The notes under the pieces: generated by a model
Seen by the model: the letters and a program-made list of their open reading frames with translations, nothing else
What the model was told of the DNA's origin: nothing
Databases searched by the model: none
Translations under genes and position numbers: made by a program
Shown here: positions 25,607 to 32,957 of the stretch, one piece after another
Layout of the letters: every line of letters begins with the position of its first letter
How positions within the stretch are numbered: position 1 is the stretch's first letter
Source: Cyclobacteriaceae bacterium
GTDB lineage: Bacteria; Bacteroidota; Bacteroidia; Cytophagales; Cyclobacteriaceae
Length of the DNA stretch: 64,000 bases
NCBI GenBank assembly: GCA_028285685.1
Contig: JANQOR010000029.1
Coordinates: 62,001 to 126,000 of the forward strand
Direction of reading: 5' to 3'

Positions 25607-26673
25607 AAAAAATAGATTGGTACATACTGAAGAAACTGCTCGTCACCTTTGTTTTTGTGGTGGGCTTGCTCGAGCTAATCATCTGTGTTATAGATTTTAC
25701 GGAGAAAAATGATGATTTTATTAAGAATGAGGTGAGCGGAGAGCTGATCATGGAGTATTACATGAGCTTCATTCCATACATAGCTAGCCTCCTAACTCCC
25801 ATAACCGTATTTATAACCACAGTTTTTGTGACCGCAAAGCTTGCAGCAAAATCGGAGATTGTTGCGATCCTGGCTAGTGGAATAAGTTTTAGAAGACTAA
25901 TGCTTCCTTACTTTTTCGGTGCGATTATGTTTGGTGCCGCAAGCTTCTACCTGAACAGCTACATTATCCCTGACGCAAATAAGTTCCGAATCTCTTTCGA
26001 ATTGGAATATCTAAAAGATCCCTTCTACTATGCAGGAAAACATGTTCACTTCAAAATAGGTGAGGAAGGGTATATCTACCTGTTTCGATATGACAACCGC
26101 AGGGACATAGGCAATGTGGTAACACTGGAAAGAATCAGAGATCAGCAATTGATCGAAAAAATCAATGCCAGACAAATAAAATGGGATACCGCTGGATTCT
26201 GGACCTTAAAGAATTGGCAAAAAAGGACCATTCTGGATAATGAGGAACTGATAGAATCCGGGAAACAGCTTGATACACTTTTGAACCTATCTCCCAGTGA
26301 CTTTACAAGCAAGGAGCGTCATCAAGAGACCATGACGATGACGGAATTGAATGCTTACATTAAGCTGCAACAATCCAGAGGAGCAGATGATGTCGACCTA
26401 TATCGCATCGAAAAATACATTCGGTATATGCAACCATTTACAGTAATCGTGTTGATGTTTATTGGGGTAATTGTATCTGCGCGTAAATCACGGCAGGGAA
26501 CGGGGTTTCAAATAGCTCTCGGATTTCTTATCGCGTTCGCCTTTATTATCACTTTTATTCTTGCCAAATCCATTGCAGAAGCTGGGTCAATGAATTTGAT
26601 TTTGGCAGTTTGGATCCCGAATATCCTTTTCTCCCTGGTAGGAGTGGTCCTGTATAAGTTTGTACCTAGATGA
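25603..26673 (+). CDS. LptF/LptG-family lipopolysaccharide export permease
   Basis: A 356-residue inner-membrane permease of the LptB2FG exporter that pulls lipopolysaccharide from the inner membrane towards the LptA bridge. The topology matches: an N-terminal span (LLVTFVFVVGLLELIICVIDF), two spans around residues 50-120, a large periplasmic beta-jellyroll (about 125-255), and three C-terminal spans. YYMSFIPYIASLLTPI and GISFRRLMLPYF are typical LptF/G segments. The start is GTG, overlapping the tgt stop by 4 bp, so tgt, this gene and the EamA gene form one coupled operon. LptG is slightly more likely than LptF. Confidence 0.88.
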   Translation: MKKIDWYILKKLLVTFVFVVGLLELIICVIDFTEKNDDFIKNEVSGELIMEYYMSFIPYIASLLTPITVFITTVFVTAKLAAKSEIVAILASGISFRRLMLPYFFGAIMFGAASFYLNSYIIPDANKFRISFELEYLKDPFYYAGKHVHFKIGEEGYIYLFRYDNRRDIGNVVTLERIRDQQLIEKINARQIKWDTAGFWTLKNWQKRTILDNEELIESGKQLDTLLNLSPSDFTSKERHQETMTMTELNAYIKLQQSRGADDVDLYRIEKYIRYMQPFTVIVLMFIGVIVSARKSRQGTGFQIALGFLIAFAFIITFILAKSIAEAGSMNLILAVWIPNILFSLVGVVLYKFVPR

Positions 26674-27581
26674 CCCGAGAGACAAAAGATTATCTTCACC
26701 TTCACTTCATAGTACTGATCTGGGGTTTTGCAGCAATCCTCGGTTTGGCGATTGAAATGCCCACAGTGGAGCTTGTTTTCTATAGGACATTGCTTTCCAC
26801 CCTGGGTCTGTACATAGTGATTAAAGTCAGAAGGAAGAGCTTTCGTATTGATCACTCCAGGGATTATTGGATAATCCTGGGCACAGGTTTTTTGATTGCT
26901 GCTCATTGGGTTACATTTTTCCTTTCAGCCAGGATCTCCAACGTTTCTGTATGCTTGGCAGGTTTTGCAACATGTTCGCTATGGACGGCATTGATTGAAC
27001 CCCTAGCAATGGGACGAAAGATCAAAGGTTATGAAATCCTGCTTGGCATAGTGGCTGTGATTGGAATTGTCATAATCTTCAAGACAGAGTTCAATTATTT
27101 CTATGGCTTACTGGTTGCCATCGTCTCAGCGATTCTGTGTTCTCTATTCTCTGTAATCAATGCCGGACTTTCAAAGAAGTATGACCCCTACGTGATCACT
27201 TTTTATGAAATGATTGGAGCCTGGGTGTCGATAGGACTCTTTTTCCCGATTTACACCAGAACATACGTTGAAAAACTGCAGCTGACAGGCACTATGCTGG
27301 ATTTTCTGTTTTTAAGCATTTTAGCGATTTTTTGCACCGTCTATGCGTATTCTGTTTCGGTAGAGCTAATGAAAAGACTTTCTGTTTTCTCCATCAATCT
27401 CACCGTAAATCTCGAACCCGTATACGGTATTATCTTAGCTCTTATAATTTTTGGAGAAAGTGAGGAGATGAGTTCCGGCTTCTATCTTGGAACGGGATTG
27501 ATTCTTGCCTCTGTTTTGCTCTATCCACCATTGAATAAGCGGTTCAAGCAGAAAGCCCTGTCCACCGATATTATCAGGTAA
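26670..27581 (+). CDS. EamA/DMT-family membrane transporter
   Basis: A 303-residue drug/metabolite-transporter protein with ten hydrophobic segments arranged as two repeats of five. Typical parts are the opening HFIVLIWGFAAILGLAI, VTFFLSARISNVSVCLAGFATCSLWTALIEPL at the end of the first half, and NLEPVYGIILALIIFGESEEM near the end of the second. Members export amino acids or metabolites; the substrate is unknown. It starts 4 bp within the LptF/G gene and is the last gene of the tgt operon. Confidence 0.87.
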   Translation: MTRETKDYLHLHFIVLIWGFAAILGLAIEMPTVELVFYRTLLSTLGLYIVIKVRRKSFRIDHSRDYWIILGTGFLIAAHWVTFFLSARISNVSVCLAGFATCSLWTALIEPLAMGRKIKGYEILLGIVAVIGIVIIFKTEFNYFYGLLVAIVSAILCSLFSVINAGLSKKYDPYVITFYEMIGAWVSIGLFFPIYTRTYVEKLQLTGTMLDFLFLSILAIFCTVYAYSVSVELMKRLSVFSINLTVNLEPVYGIILALIIFGESEEMSSGFYLGTGLILASVLLYPPLNKRFKQKALSTDIIR

Positions 27582-27682
27582 AGTGTAAGGGTGATATCAA
27601 TTGCGAAATTCATTTGAACATCTACTTTTTTGAATTTGAAATAAAAGTATCTTAGCATGCCTCATCAAAAAAAAAACCAGTC

Positions 27683-28825
27683 ATGTTAAGAAGATCAATA
27701 TCAGTATTTACTCTATTCCTTGCAATCTGCACTTTTGCCCAGACTTACTATCCTTCGCGCACGGACTGGCAAGTGAAGGACCCAAAAGAGCTGGGTTTTA
27801 AAAGCAGTAAACTACAGGAAGCGGTTGATTTTGCAGAGTCTAATGAGTACTCTGGTCACAAAGACCTTCGTATGGCGATCCTTGAGGGATTTCAGCGCGA
27901 ACCTTATCACGACATTCAGGGACCGACGAAGAAGCGAGGAGGACCAGCTGGAATGATTATCAAGGACGGCTACATTGCTGCTCAGTGGGGAGATATTGAT
28001 CGTGTTGACATGACCTTTAGTGTAACCAAGAGTTACTTATCCACGACTGTTGGTTTGGCATTAGATGATGGGTTGATACGTTCTGTACAGGATAAAGTAG
28101 ATCAATATGTTTGGGATGGAACATTTGAAGGAGAGCACAATTCAAAGATCACCTGGGAACATTTGCTTCAGCAAACCTCCGACTGGTCCGGAGCGCTTTT
28201 CGGATTATATGATTGGACGGACAGACCGGCAAGAGATCACAAAATTGATGATATGCGCTATCGTGAACTGAAGGAGCCGGGGACCAGTTACAAATACAAT
28301 GACGTCCGTGTAAATGTTCTGGCCTACTCTGCTTTGCAAGTATGGAGAAAGCCCCTTCCGCAGGTCTTGAAGGAACGTGTCATGGATCCGATTGGAGCAA
28401 GCACTACGTGGAGATGGCACGGATACAATAATACCTGGACCGTGATCGATGGAGTGAAAATGCAGTCTGTAAGTGGTGGAGGGCACCATGGTGGAGGGGT
28501 TTTCATTAGCGCCCAAGATCATGCAAGATTTGGATTATTATTTGCAAGAAAAGGCAAATGGGGAGATAGTCAACTGATTTCAGAAAAATGGACACAAGTG
28601 ATCCAAACACCAGCGGAGGCCTTCGAGAGCTATGGGTACATGTGGTGGCTAAACAGAGGACCAAGGAATTTGGGAGATGGTGTTCCGGGTCATGTATACT
28701 ATGCAGCTGGTTTTGGAGGGAACTACATTGTTGTAGATCAGGAAGCTGATATGGTAATCGTTACCAGATGGTTGCAGCCGTCCAAGTTGTCTGAGATGGT
28801 GAAGCTCGTATACGATGCGATGTGA
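27683..28825 (+). CDS. Secreted serine hydrolase (beta-lactamase / DD-peptidase family)
   Basis: A 380-residue exported class C beta-lactamase-type hydrolase. A signal peptide (LFLAICTFAQ) precedes the domain. The nucleophile motif is FSVTK (Ser113-x-x-Lys116). The second motif reads YND (Y205-N206-D207) rather than the usual Y-x-N, and the third is in AAGFGGNYIVVD. A WEHLLQQTSDW segment is typical of this esterase-like subgroup. Substrates range from D-amino-acid peptides to esters. It ends 1 bp from a convergent lipoprotein gene. Confidence 0.85.
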   Translation: MLRRSISVFTLFLAICTFAQTYYPSRTDWQVKDPKELGFKSSKLQEAVDFAESNEYSGHKDLRMAILEGFQREPYHDIQGPTKKRGGPAGMIIKDGYIAAQWGDIDRVDMTFSVTKSYLSTTVGLALDDGLIRSVQDKVDQYVWDGTFEGEHNSKITWEHLLQQTSDWSGALFGLYDWTDRPARDHKIDDMRYRELKEPGTSYKYNDVRVNVLAYSALQVWRKPLPQVLKERVMDPIGASTTWRWHGYNNTWTVIDGVKMQSVSGGGHHGGGVFISAQDHARFGLLFARKGKWGDSQLISEKWTQVIQTPAEAFESYGYMWWLNRGPRNLGDGVPGHVYYAAGFGGNYIVVDQEADMVIVTRWLQPSKLSEMVKLVYDAM

Positions 28826-28826
28826 G

Positions 28827-29378
28827 TCATTCGGATCTTAAGCCGATCAAACGTATTTTTCCATTTTCAGCATGCTCGAACGTGCCTGTGAGCCTGTCTT
28901 CTGATTCAATTTTGTCAGTCAATTCGTCACACCAGTTTTCACAAACTACTTCAGCCCTTCCCAAAATACTATAACCGTCCTCAAGATTTCCAGTCAAATA
29001 GTTTACTGGTTGGTCACCCTGGATGATCTTCAATTGGTATTCGAATGTAGCGTCTTGATTTGCCTGGACTTTGGATACAACCTCCTTCAATTCGTAGTAG
29101 AATTGATAACTATCTGCGAGGTATTTGTCATGATACTGTTTCAACACACGAAGTTCATAGATAAACCCTCTTTCGTACTCAAAGCCACGTATTTCTAGGC
29201 ATCCGGAACTCCAATTATCGGTACCGAAATCACTTTGGTTTTGGAAGAACGGACAAAGTGTGGTGATGAAACCTGTGTTGATTCCTTCGAAGTGATTCAG
29301 TCGTATGTAGCTGTCGCTAACACTGTCTTCGCAGGAGTTGAATAGAAAAATTACAAATACTAATAGTGACTGTCTCAT
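28827..29378 (-). CDS. Hypothetical lipoprotein, partly DUF4377-like
   Basis: A 183-residue lipoprotein (lipobox FLFNSC, Cys16). The N-terminal half has the pattern EIRGFEYERGFIYELRVLKQ, which resembles DUF4377 lipoproteins (short beta domains). Five further cysteines are spread through the mature part (LCPFF, SGCLEI, VCENWC), suggesting disulfides in the periplasm. The C-terminal half (TGTFEHAENGKIRLIGLRSE) is not recognised. It is upstream of no same-strand partner except the cyclophilin gene, which lies in front of it. Confidence 0.6.
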   Translation of the reverse strand: MRQSLLVFVIFLFNSCEDSVSDSYIRLNHFEGINTGFITTLCPFFQNQSDFGTDNWSSGCLEIRGFEYERGFIYELRVLKQYHDKYLADSYQFYYELKEVVSKVQANQDATFEYQLKIIQGDQPVNYLTGNLEDGYSILGRAEVVCENWCDELTDKIESEDRLTGTFEHAENGKIRLIGLRSE

Positions 29379-29466
29379 TATTGTGGTCCTACTGTAATAC
29401 AGCTGAGCGCAGTCAGACCCTATTTTTTTCTTTCACACCAACTTGTATATGCGGAGGTTCGCCAGG

Positions 29467-30057
29467 TTATTTGTCCAGATCATATCCAAGTGCCTTTAGC
29501 TCATCTTTCGTGAGTTCAAGGACGTTGACTTCCATCGTGACATTTTTTAGGGGCGTGTTGGTTGAATCTACTTCGACTTTTGCTATGGCTTCAAGAACAT
29601 CAAATCCCTTGAACAGTTGACCGAAAATCATGTATTCGCCATCAAGGCGAGGAATGCCCTTTTTGTCATGAACAACGTATAGCTGGCACCCTGCAGACAA
29701 TTTTTGGGGGTTGTCATCACGACCGGCTCCCACTGCACCGTAAACATGCTTGATTTTTTCGTTGAACTCAGGTTTTAGCAGATAAGGAGAATCACTGAAA
29801 CCTTCAGGCGTGTCGGGGCATCCGCCCTGGATGACAAAACCTTCCACTACACGATTGAATGTCAGCGAATCCCAATACTGCGCATTGGCCAATTCAATGA
29901 AACTAGCTTTGTGAATAGGAGTTTCATTATACAACCAAAATAGCATTTCACCTTGAGGAGTCTTGATTTGACCAATGGGATAGGTTGTAGCCCTTTCCCC
30001 AGAAGTGCAAGCAGCAATGATCAGTAGAATAAAAGGTATTAGGTTAAGCTTTTTCAT
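29467..30057 (-). CDS. Cyclophilin-type peptidyl-prolyl isomerase lipoprotein
   Basis: A 196-residue lipoprotein (lipobox LLIIAAC, Cys17) with a cyclophilin domain that isomerises Xaa-Pro bonds, helping fold periplasmic proteins. The domain shows TPIHKASFIELANAQYWDSLTFNRVVEGFVIQGGCP, AGRDDNPQKLSAGCQLYVVHDKK (active-site region) and YMIFGQLFKGFDVLEAIAKV. Several residues of the canonical FxRxxxxFxxQGG motif are kept (FNRVVEGFVIQGG). It is divergent from the LysR gene with an 80-bp spacer. Confidence 0.92.
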   Translation of the reverse strand: MKKLNLIPFILLIIAACTSGERATTYPIGQIKTPQGEMLFWLYNETPIHKASFIELANAQYWDSLTFNRVVEGFVIQGGCPDTPEGFSDSPYLLKPEFNEKIKHVYGAVGAGRDDNPQKLSAGCQLYVVHDKKGIPRLDGEYMIFGQLFKGFDVLEAIAKVEVDSTNTPLKNVTMEVNVLELTKDELKALGYDLDK

Positions 30058-30137
30058 TTAGTGAATATAGCAAACTACCTAACTTTAGACTCGACTCGGG
30101 TAAATCGCAACTCAGATCATAATTAAGAGGATTTTGT

Positions 30138-31037
30138 ATGTTAGCTGTAGCCTATGATGTGTTTTTCGAGGTGGCCTCCCATCTTAGTTTTTCCAAGGCG
30201 GCTGAAGTTCTGTACATTTCTCAGCCAGCTGTAAGTAAGCAGATAAAAAAGCTGGAGTCCGATCTAGGAATCGCTCTGTTTGAACGTCAAGGCAATACCA
30301 TAAAGCTCACCTCTTCCGGAGAAAATTTGCTTGAGTACGTTCGTCAGGCTAAGTCGATCGAAAAAAGAATCCAATCTGATATTGATATCATAAAGAATCA
30401 TCAGACCGCAAAGGGAGAACTAAAAATCGGTGCCAGCACTACCATTTCTCTTTACGTGATGCCGAAAATTCTTTCCTCCTTTAGAAGGAAATTCCCGGAT
30501 GTCAAGTTGCTTTTGATTAACCGAAATAGCGAGAACATACTAAAAGCACTTATCAACCAGGAAATAGATATTGCGATTGTGGAAGCACATTATAAAATCA
30601 ATGCTGTCCACTTCCAACCTTTCATGAGGGATGAGATCATACCTGTTTGTTCGAAGCATAGTCATTTTGCCAAAAGTGAGATTTCCCTGGAAGAATTGAA
30701 AGAAATTCCAATTTCACTTCGGGAAAGAGGATCCGGAACGCATGCCATAGTAAAGCAAAACTTGGAAGCTCACAAATTGAAAATGGGTAGCCTCAACATA
30801 ACAGCTCGACTAGGTGGGACTGAAGCCCTCAAGAACTACCTTGTTGAAGACAATTCTATCGGGTTTTTATCTCGTTTAGCAGTGAGAAATGAATTGCAGT
30901 CTGGAACTCTCCAAGAGGTAAAAATCAAATCTCTGAAGATCAATCGAAAATTTGAATTTGTAATGAGAAAGGGTGAGGAGATTGCTGGTTTAACAAAAGC
31001 CTTCATTAAGGAAGCGAAATTCATCTATAACTCTTAG
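30138..31037 (+). CDS. LysR-family transcriptional regulator
   Basis: A 299-residue regulator. The N-terminal winged helix is classic (FFEVASHLSFSKAAEVLYISQPAVSKQIKKLESDLGIALFERQGNTIKLTSSGENLL), followed by a linker helix and a periplasmic-binding-fold effector domain (GELKIGASTTISLYVMPKILSSFRRKFPDVKLLLINRNSENILKALINQEIDIAIVEA). It most resembles the CysB/CysL-like group acting on sulfur or amino acid metabolism. Threonine synthase follows 59 bp downstream on the same strand, so that gene is a candidate target. An inverted repeat lies in the gap. Confidence 0.92.
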   Translation: MLAVAYDVFFEVASHLSFSKAAEVLYISQPAVSKQIKKLESDLGIALFERQGNTIKLTSSGENLLEYVRQAKSIEKRIQSDIDIIKNHQTAKGELKIGASTTISLYVMPKILSSFRRKFPDVKLLLINRNSENILKALINQEIDIAIVEAHYKINAVHFQPFMRDEIIPVCSKHSHFAKSEISLEELKEIPISLRERGSGTHAIVKQNLEAHKLKMGSLNITARLGGTEALKNYLVEDNSIGFLSRLAVRNELQSGTLQEVKIKSLKINRKFEFVMRKGEEIAGLTKAFIKEAKFIYNS

Positions 31038-31055
31038 TTATAACATATAAAAAAT

Positions 31056-31077
31056 AATCATTTGACTGGTTATGATT
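31056..31077. promoter_or_regulatory. Candidate LysR-type operator before threonine synthase
   Basis: AATCAT and ATGATT form a perfect 6-bp inverted repeat around a 10-base spacer, just before the threonine synthase start. The heptamer ATCATAA also occurs directly upstream of the LysR gene (30116-30122). LysR regulators bind dyads of this size, so autoregulation and control of the downstream gene are possible. The repeat is seen; the role is inferred. Confidence 0.3.
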
Positions 31078-31096
31078 TAAGTTCGACTTTTGAGCT

Positions 31097-32269
31097 ATGG
31101 ATTCAACACTCCACCTTGATTCGTTTGCGAAAGATCTCACTTGCTCAAGATGCAATTCGTATTATCCGCTAGACTCGCTTCACTATTTCTCCAGTTGTTG
31201 CGAGAAGCCGCTCATTGTTAATTATTCGGTTGATCACTCTTTCGAAAGGGGTCAACTAGTTGGCAGGGAAAATTCAATGTGGCGTTATTCTGAAATGCTC
31301 CCTTTGGCTGATGAAAAGAACAAGGTAAGTCTCGGTGAAGGAATGACACCAATTGTATCGATCAATCGATATGCTCAGAAATATGGATTTGAGCGGTTGT
31401 TTGTAAAGGATGAAGGGTTGAATCCAACTGGTTCCTTCAAATCCCGTGGACTGAGTATGGCCGTCTCAAAAGCAAAGGAGTTTGGAGTTACGGAATGTGT
31501 TATTCCAACTGCCGGGAATGCCGGTGGTGCTATGGGTGCATATTGTGCAGCTGCGGGAATGAAAGCAACGGTTATCATGCCGGGGCATACACCCAAGCCG
31601 TTTCAGGATGAGTGCAGACTTTTTGGAGCGGAGCTCATGTTGGTTGACGGGTTAATCGACCGATGTGGCGAAATTGCTTCATCCATTCAGAATGAAACAG
31701 GAGCCTTCAACATGAGCACTCTCAAAGAGCCTTACAGACTAGAAGGGAAAAAGACGATGGGCTATGAGATTGCTGAGCAAATGAATTGGGAGTTGCCAGA
31801 CGTGATCGTGTATCCCACAGGAGGCGGAACAGGGTTGATCGGCATATGGAAGGCATTCAAGGAAATGATCTCTTTGGGATGGATTGCAGGAACCAGTCTA
31901 CCAAGAATGGTTGTGGTTCAGTCGTTGAATTGTTCACCAATGGTGCATTTTGTGAATGGGAACGAAACACACGAATCATATGGCGAATCAAAGGCCAACG
32001 GTTTGGCCGTACCTAAAGCATTTGGAAAGGATCTGATCAAAAAAGTTGTTGTTGACTCGAATGGAAGTGCTATCGCTGTTTCCGAGGAAAGTATTCTACG
32101 AACTGCGAAGGAATTATCCCGGTCCGAGGGTATCTCGTTTTCCCCTGAAGGAGGCGCAACGATGGCCGGACTTTTGGAACTTGTTGCTTTGGGGGATATT
32201 TCCAAAAACGAAAAGATATTACTGATCAACACCGGTAACGCTTCAAAATACATGGATCACTTTCTGTAA
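31097..32269 (+). CDS. Threonine synthase (zinc-ribbon type)
   Basis: A 390-residue PLP enzyme converting O-phosphohomoserine to threonine. The N-terminus carries a zinc-ribbon-like pattern (CSRC at 16-19, CC at 34-35) usual for the archaeal-type threonine synthases. The PLP lysine lies in PTGSFKSRG (Lys115), the phosphate cup in PTAGNAGGAMGAYCAAAGM and YPTGGGTGLIGIWKAF, and the C-terminus has FSPEGGATMAGL. It stands alone without thrA or thrB. Since Bacteroidota usually also carry the longer ThrC with the thr operon, this could be a second, differently regulated copy or act on a related substrate. Confidence 0.85.
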   Translation: MDSTLHLDSFAKDLTCSRCNSYYPLDSLHYFSSCCEKPLIVNYSVDHSFERGQLVGRENSMWRYSEMLPLADEKNKVSLGEGMTPIVSINRYAQKYGFERLFVKDEGLNPTGSFKSRGLSMAVSKAKEFGVTECVIPTAGNAGGAMGAYCAAAGMKATVIMPGHTPKPFQDECRLFGAELMLVDGLIDRCGEIASSIQNETGAFNMSTLKEPYRLEGKKTMGYEIAEQMNWELPDVIVYPTGGGTGLIGIWKAFKEMISLGWIAGTSLPRMVVVQSLNCSPMVHFVNGNETHESYGESKANGLAVPKAFGKDLIKKVVVDSNGSAIAVSEESILRTAKELSRSEGISFSPEGGATMAGLLELVALGDISKNEKILLINTGNASKYMDHFL

Positions 32270-32375
32270 AAAGGTGCTCTATTCACTTTTCCTTTGTCAA
32301 GGTCGATGGCCAAGGGTAATGCCAGAGTGAGAGCGCTGACACTTTTCATGATAGGCTATAGATCGAAAGTATGTG

Positions 32376-32407
32376 AAAAAAGTAGCCTCGAAAAAATCCG
32401 AGGCTAC
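32376..32407 (-). terminator. Terminator of the sigma / anti-sigma / receptor cassette
   Basis: A perfect 9-bp stem, GTAGCCTCG / CGAGGCTAC, with an 8-base loop. On the minus strand it is followed by six T, giving a strong terminator for the operon that ends with the small anchored protein. Plus-strand transcripts see no T-run. Its place shows the small protein belongs to the receptor transcript. Confidence 0.8.
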
Positions 32408-32492
32408 CAAATCACCCTATATAAACGTAAAACACCGCTTGTGTTCAGCTATCGGTTATTGCTTTGTGAGTTCCATTTTCCACAGCGTGCTG

Positions 32493-32885
32493 TTATTCCG
32501 CTCCTGTTGGACCGGTCAATGTTTGTAAGGGCGCTTTTTTTCTATGAATACCTACAAGAAAAATCAAGAATCCTATTCCAATGAAGGTATCTGTATTGAG
32601 AGATATCGCTGAAGGAGTTCCTAGAATGCGACCATCAAGGCCATTTAAGACCACAGCATCTATCGTGGCGATTTTCCTTTCTGGTGAGTGCTCTCTATAA
32701 TTATCTTCATAGTAGGCTTTTTCCTCGTCAGACGACTTAAATGTCTCTCCAGTCACGATAGTGATACTTTCTAAACTCCAAGTCTTGTCTGGAGTCTTGG
32801 TTTTCAGATGCCTATGTCCAGCCTGGATTGTAGTAGTTGTACATATGGTGACGAAGAGATAAACTGTAACTACTGAATTTTTCAT
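32493..32885 (-). CDS. Small exported protein with C-terminal membrane anchor
   Basis: A 130-residue protein, last gene of the sigma/anti-sigma/receptor run. It has a signal peptide (MKNSVVTVYLFVTICTTTTIQA) followed at once by GHRHLK, a possible metal-binding histidine pair, then a polar middle with SSDEEKAYYEDNYREHSPERK. Near the C-terminus is one membrane span (TFIGIGFLIFLVGI) followed by basic HRKK and a short tail. The topology is therefore periplasmic with an anchored end. The ATG at 32885 is preferred because it starts the signal. I recognise no family; neighbourhood suggests an accessory to the TonB-dependent receptor. Confidence 0.6.
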   Translation of the reverse strand: MKNSVVTVYLFVTICTTTTIQAGHRHLKTKTPDKTWSLESITIVTGETFKSSDEEKAYYEDNYREHSPERKIATIDAVVLNGLDGRILGTPSAISLNTDTFIGIGFLIFLVGIHRKKAPLQTLTGPTGAE

Positions 32886-32957
32886 GTGTTCTACCATTGG
32901 GATTTGATTTATAGACGGAATAAGGTCTTCCGTACCCAACCACCACAATGAAAAAAA

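Noticed and set aside
32294-32584. 96-residue plus-strand frame after threonine synthase
   Set aside because: It crosses the terminator hairpin and overlaps the small anchored protein on the other strand.
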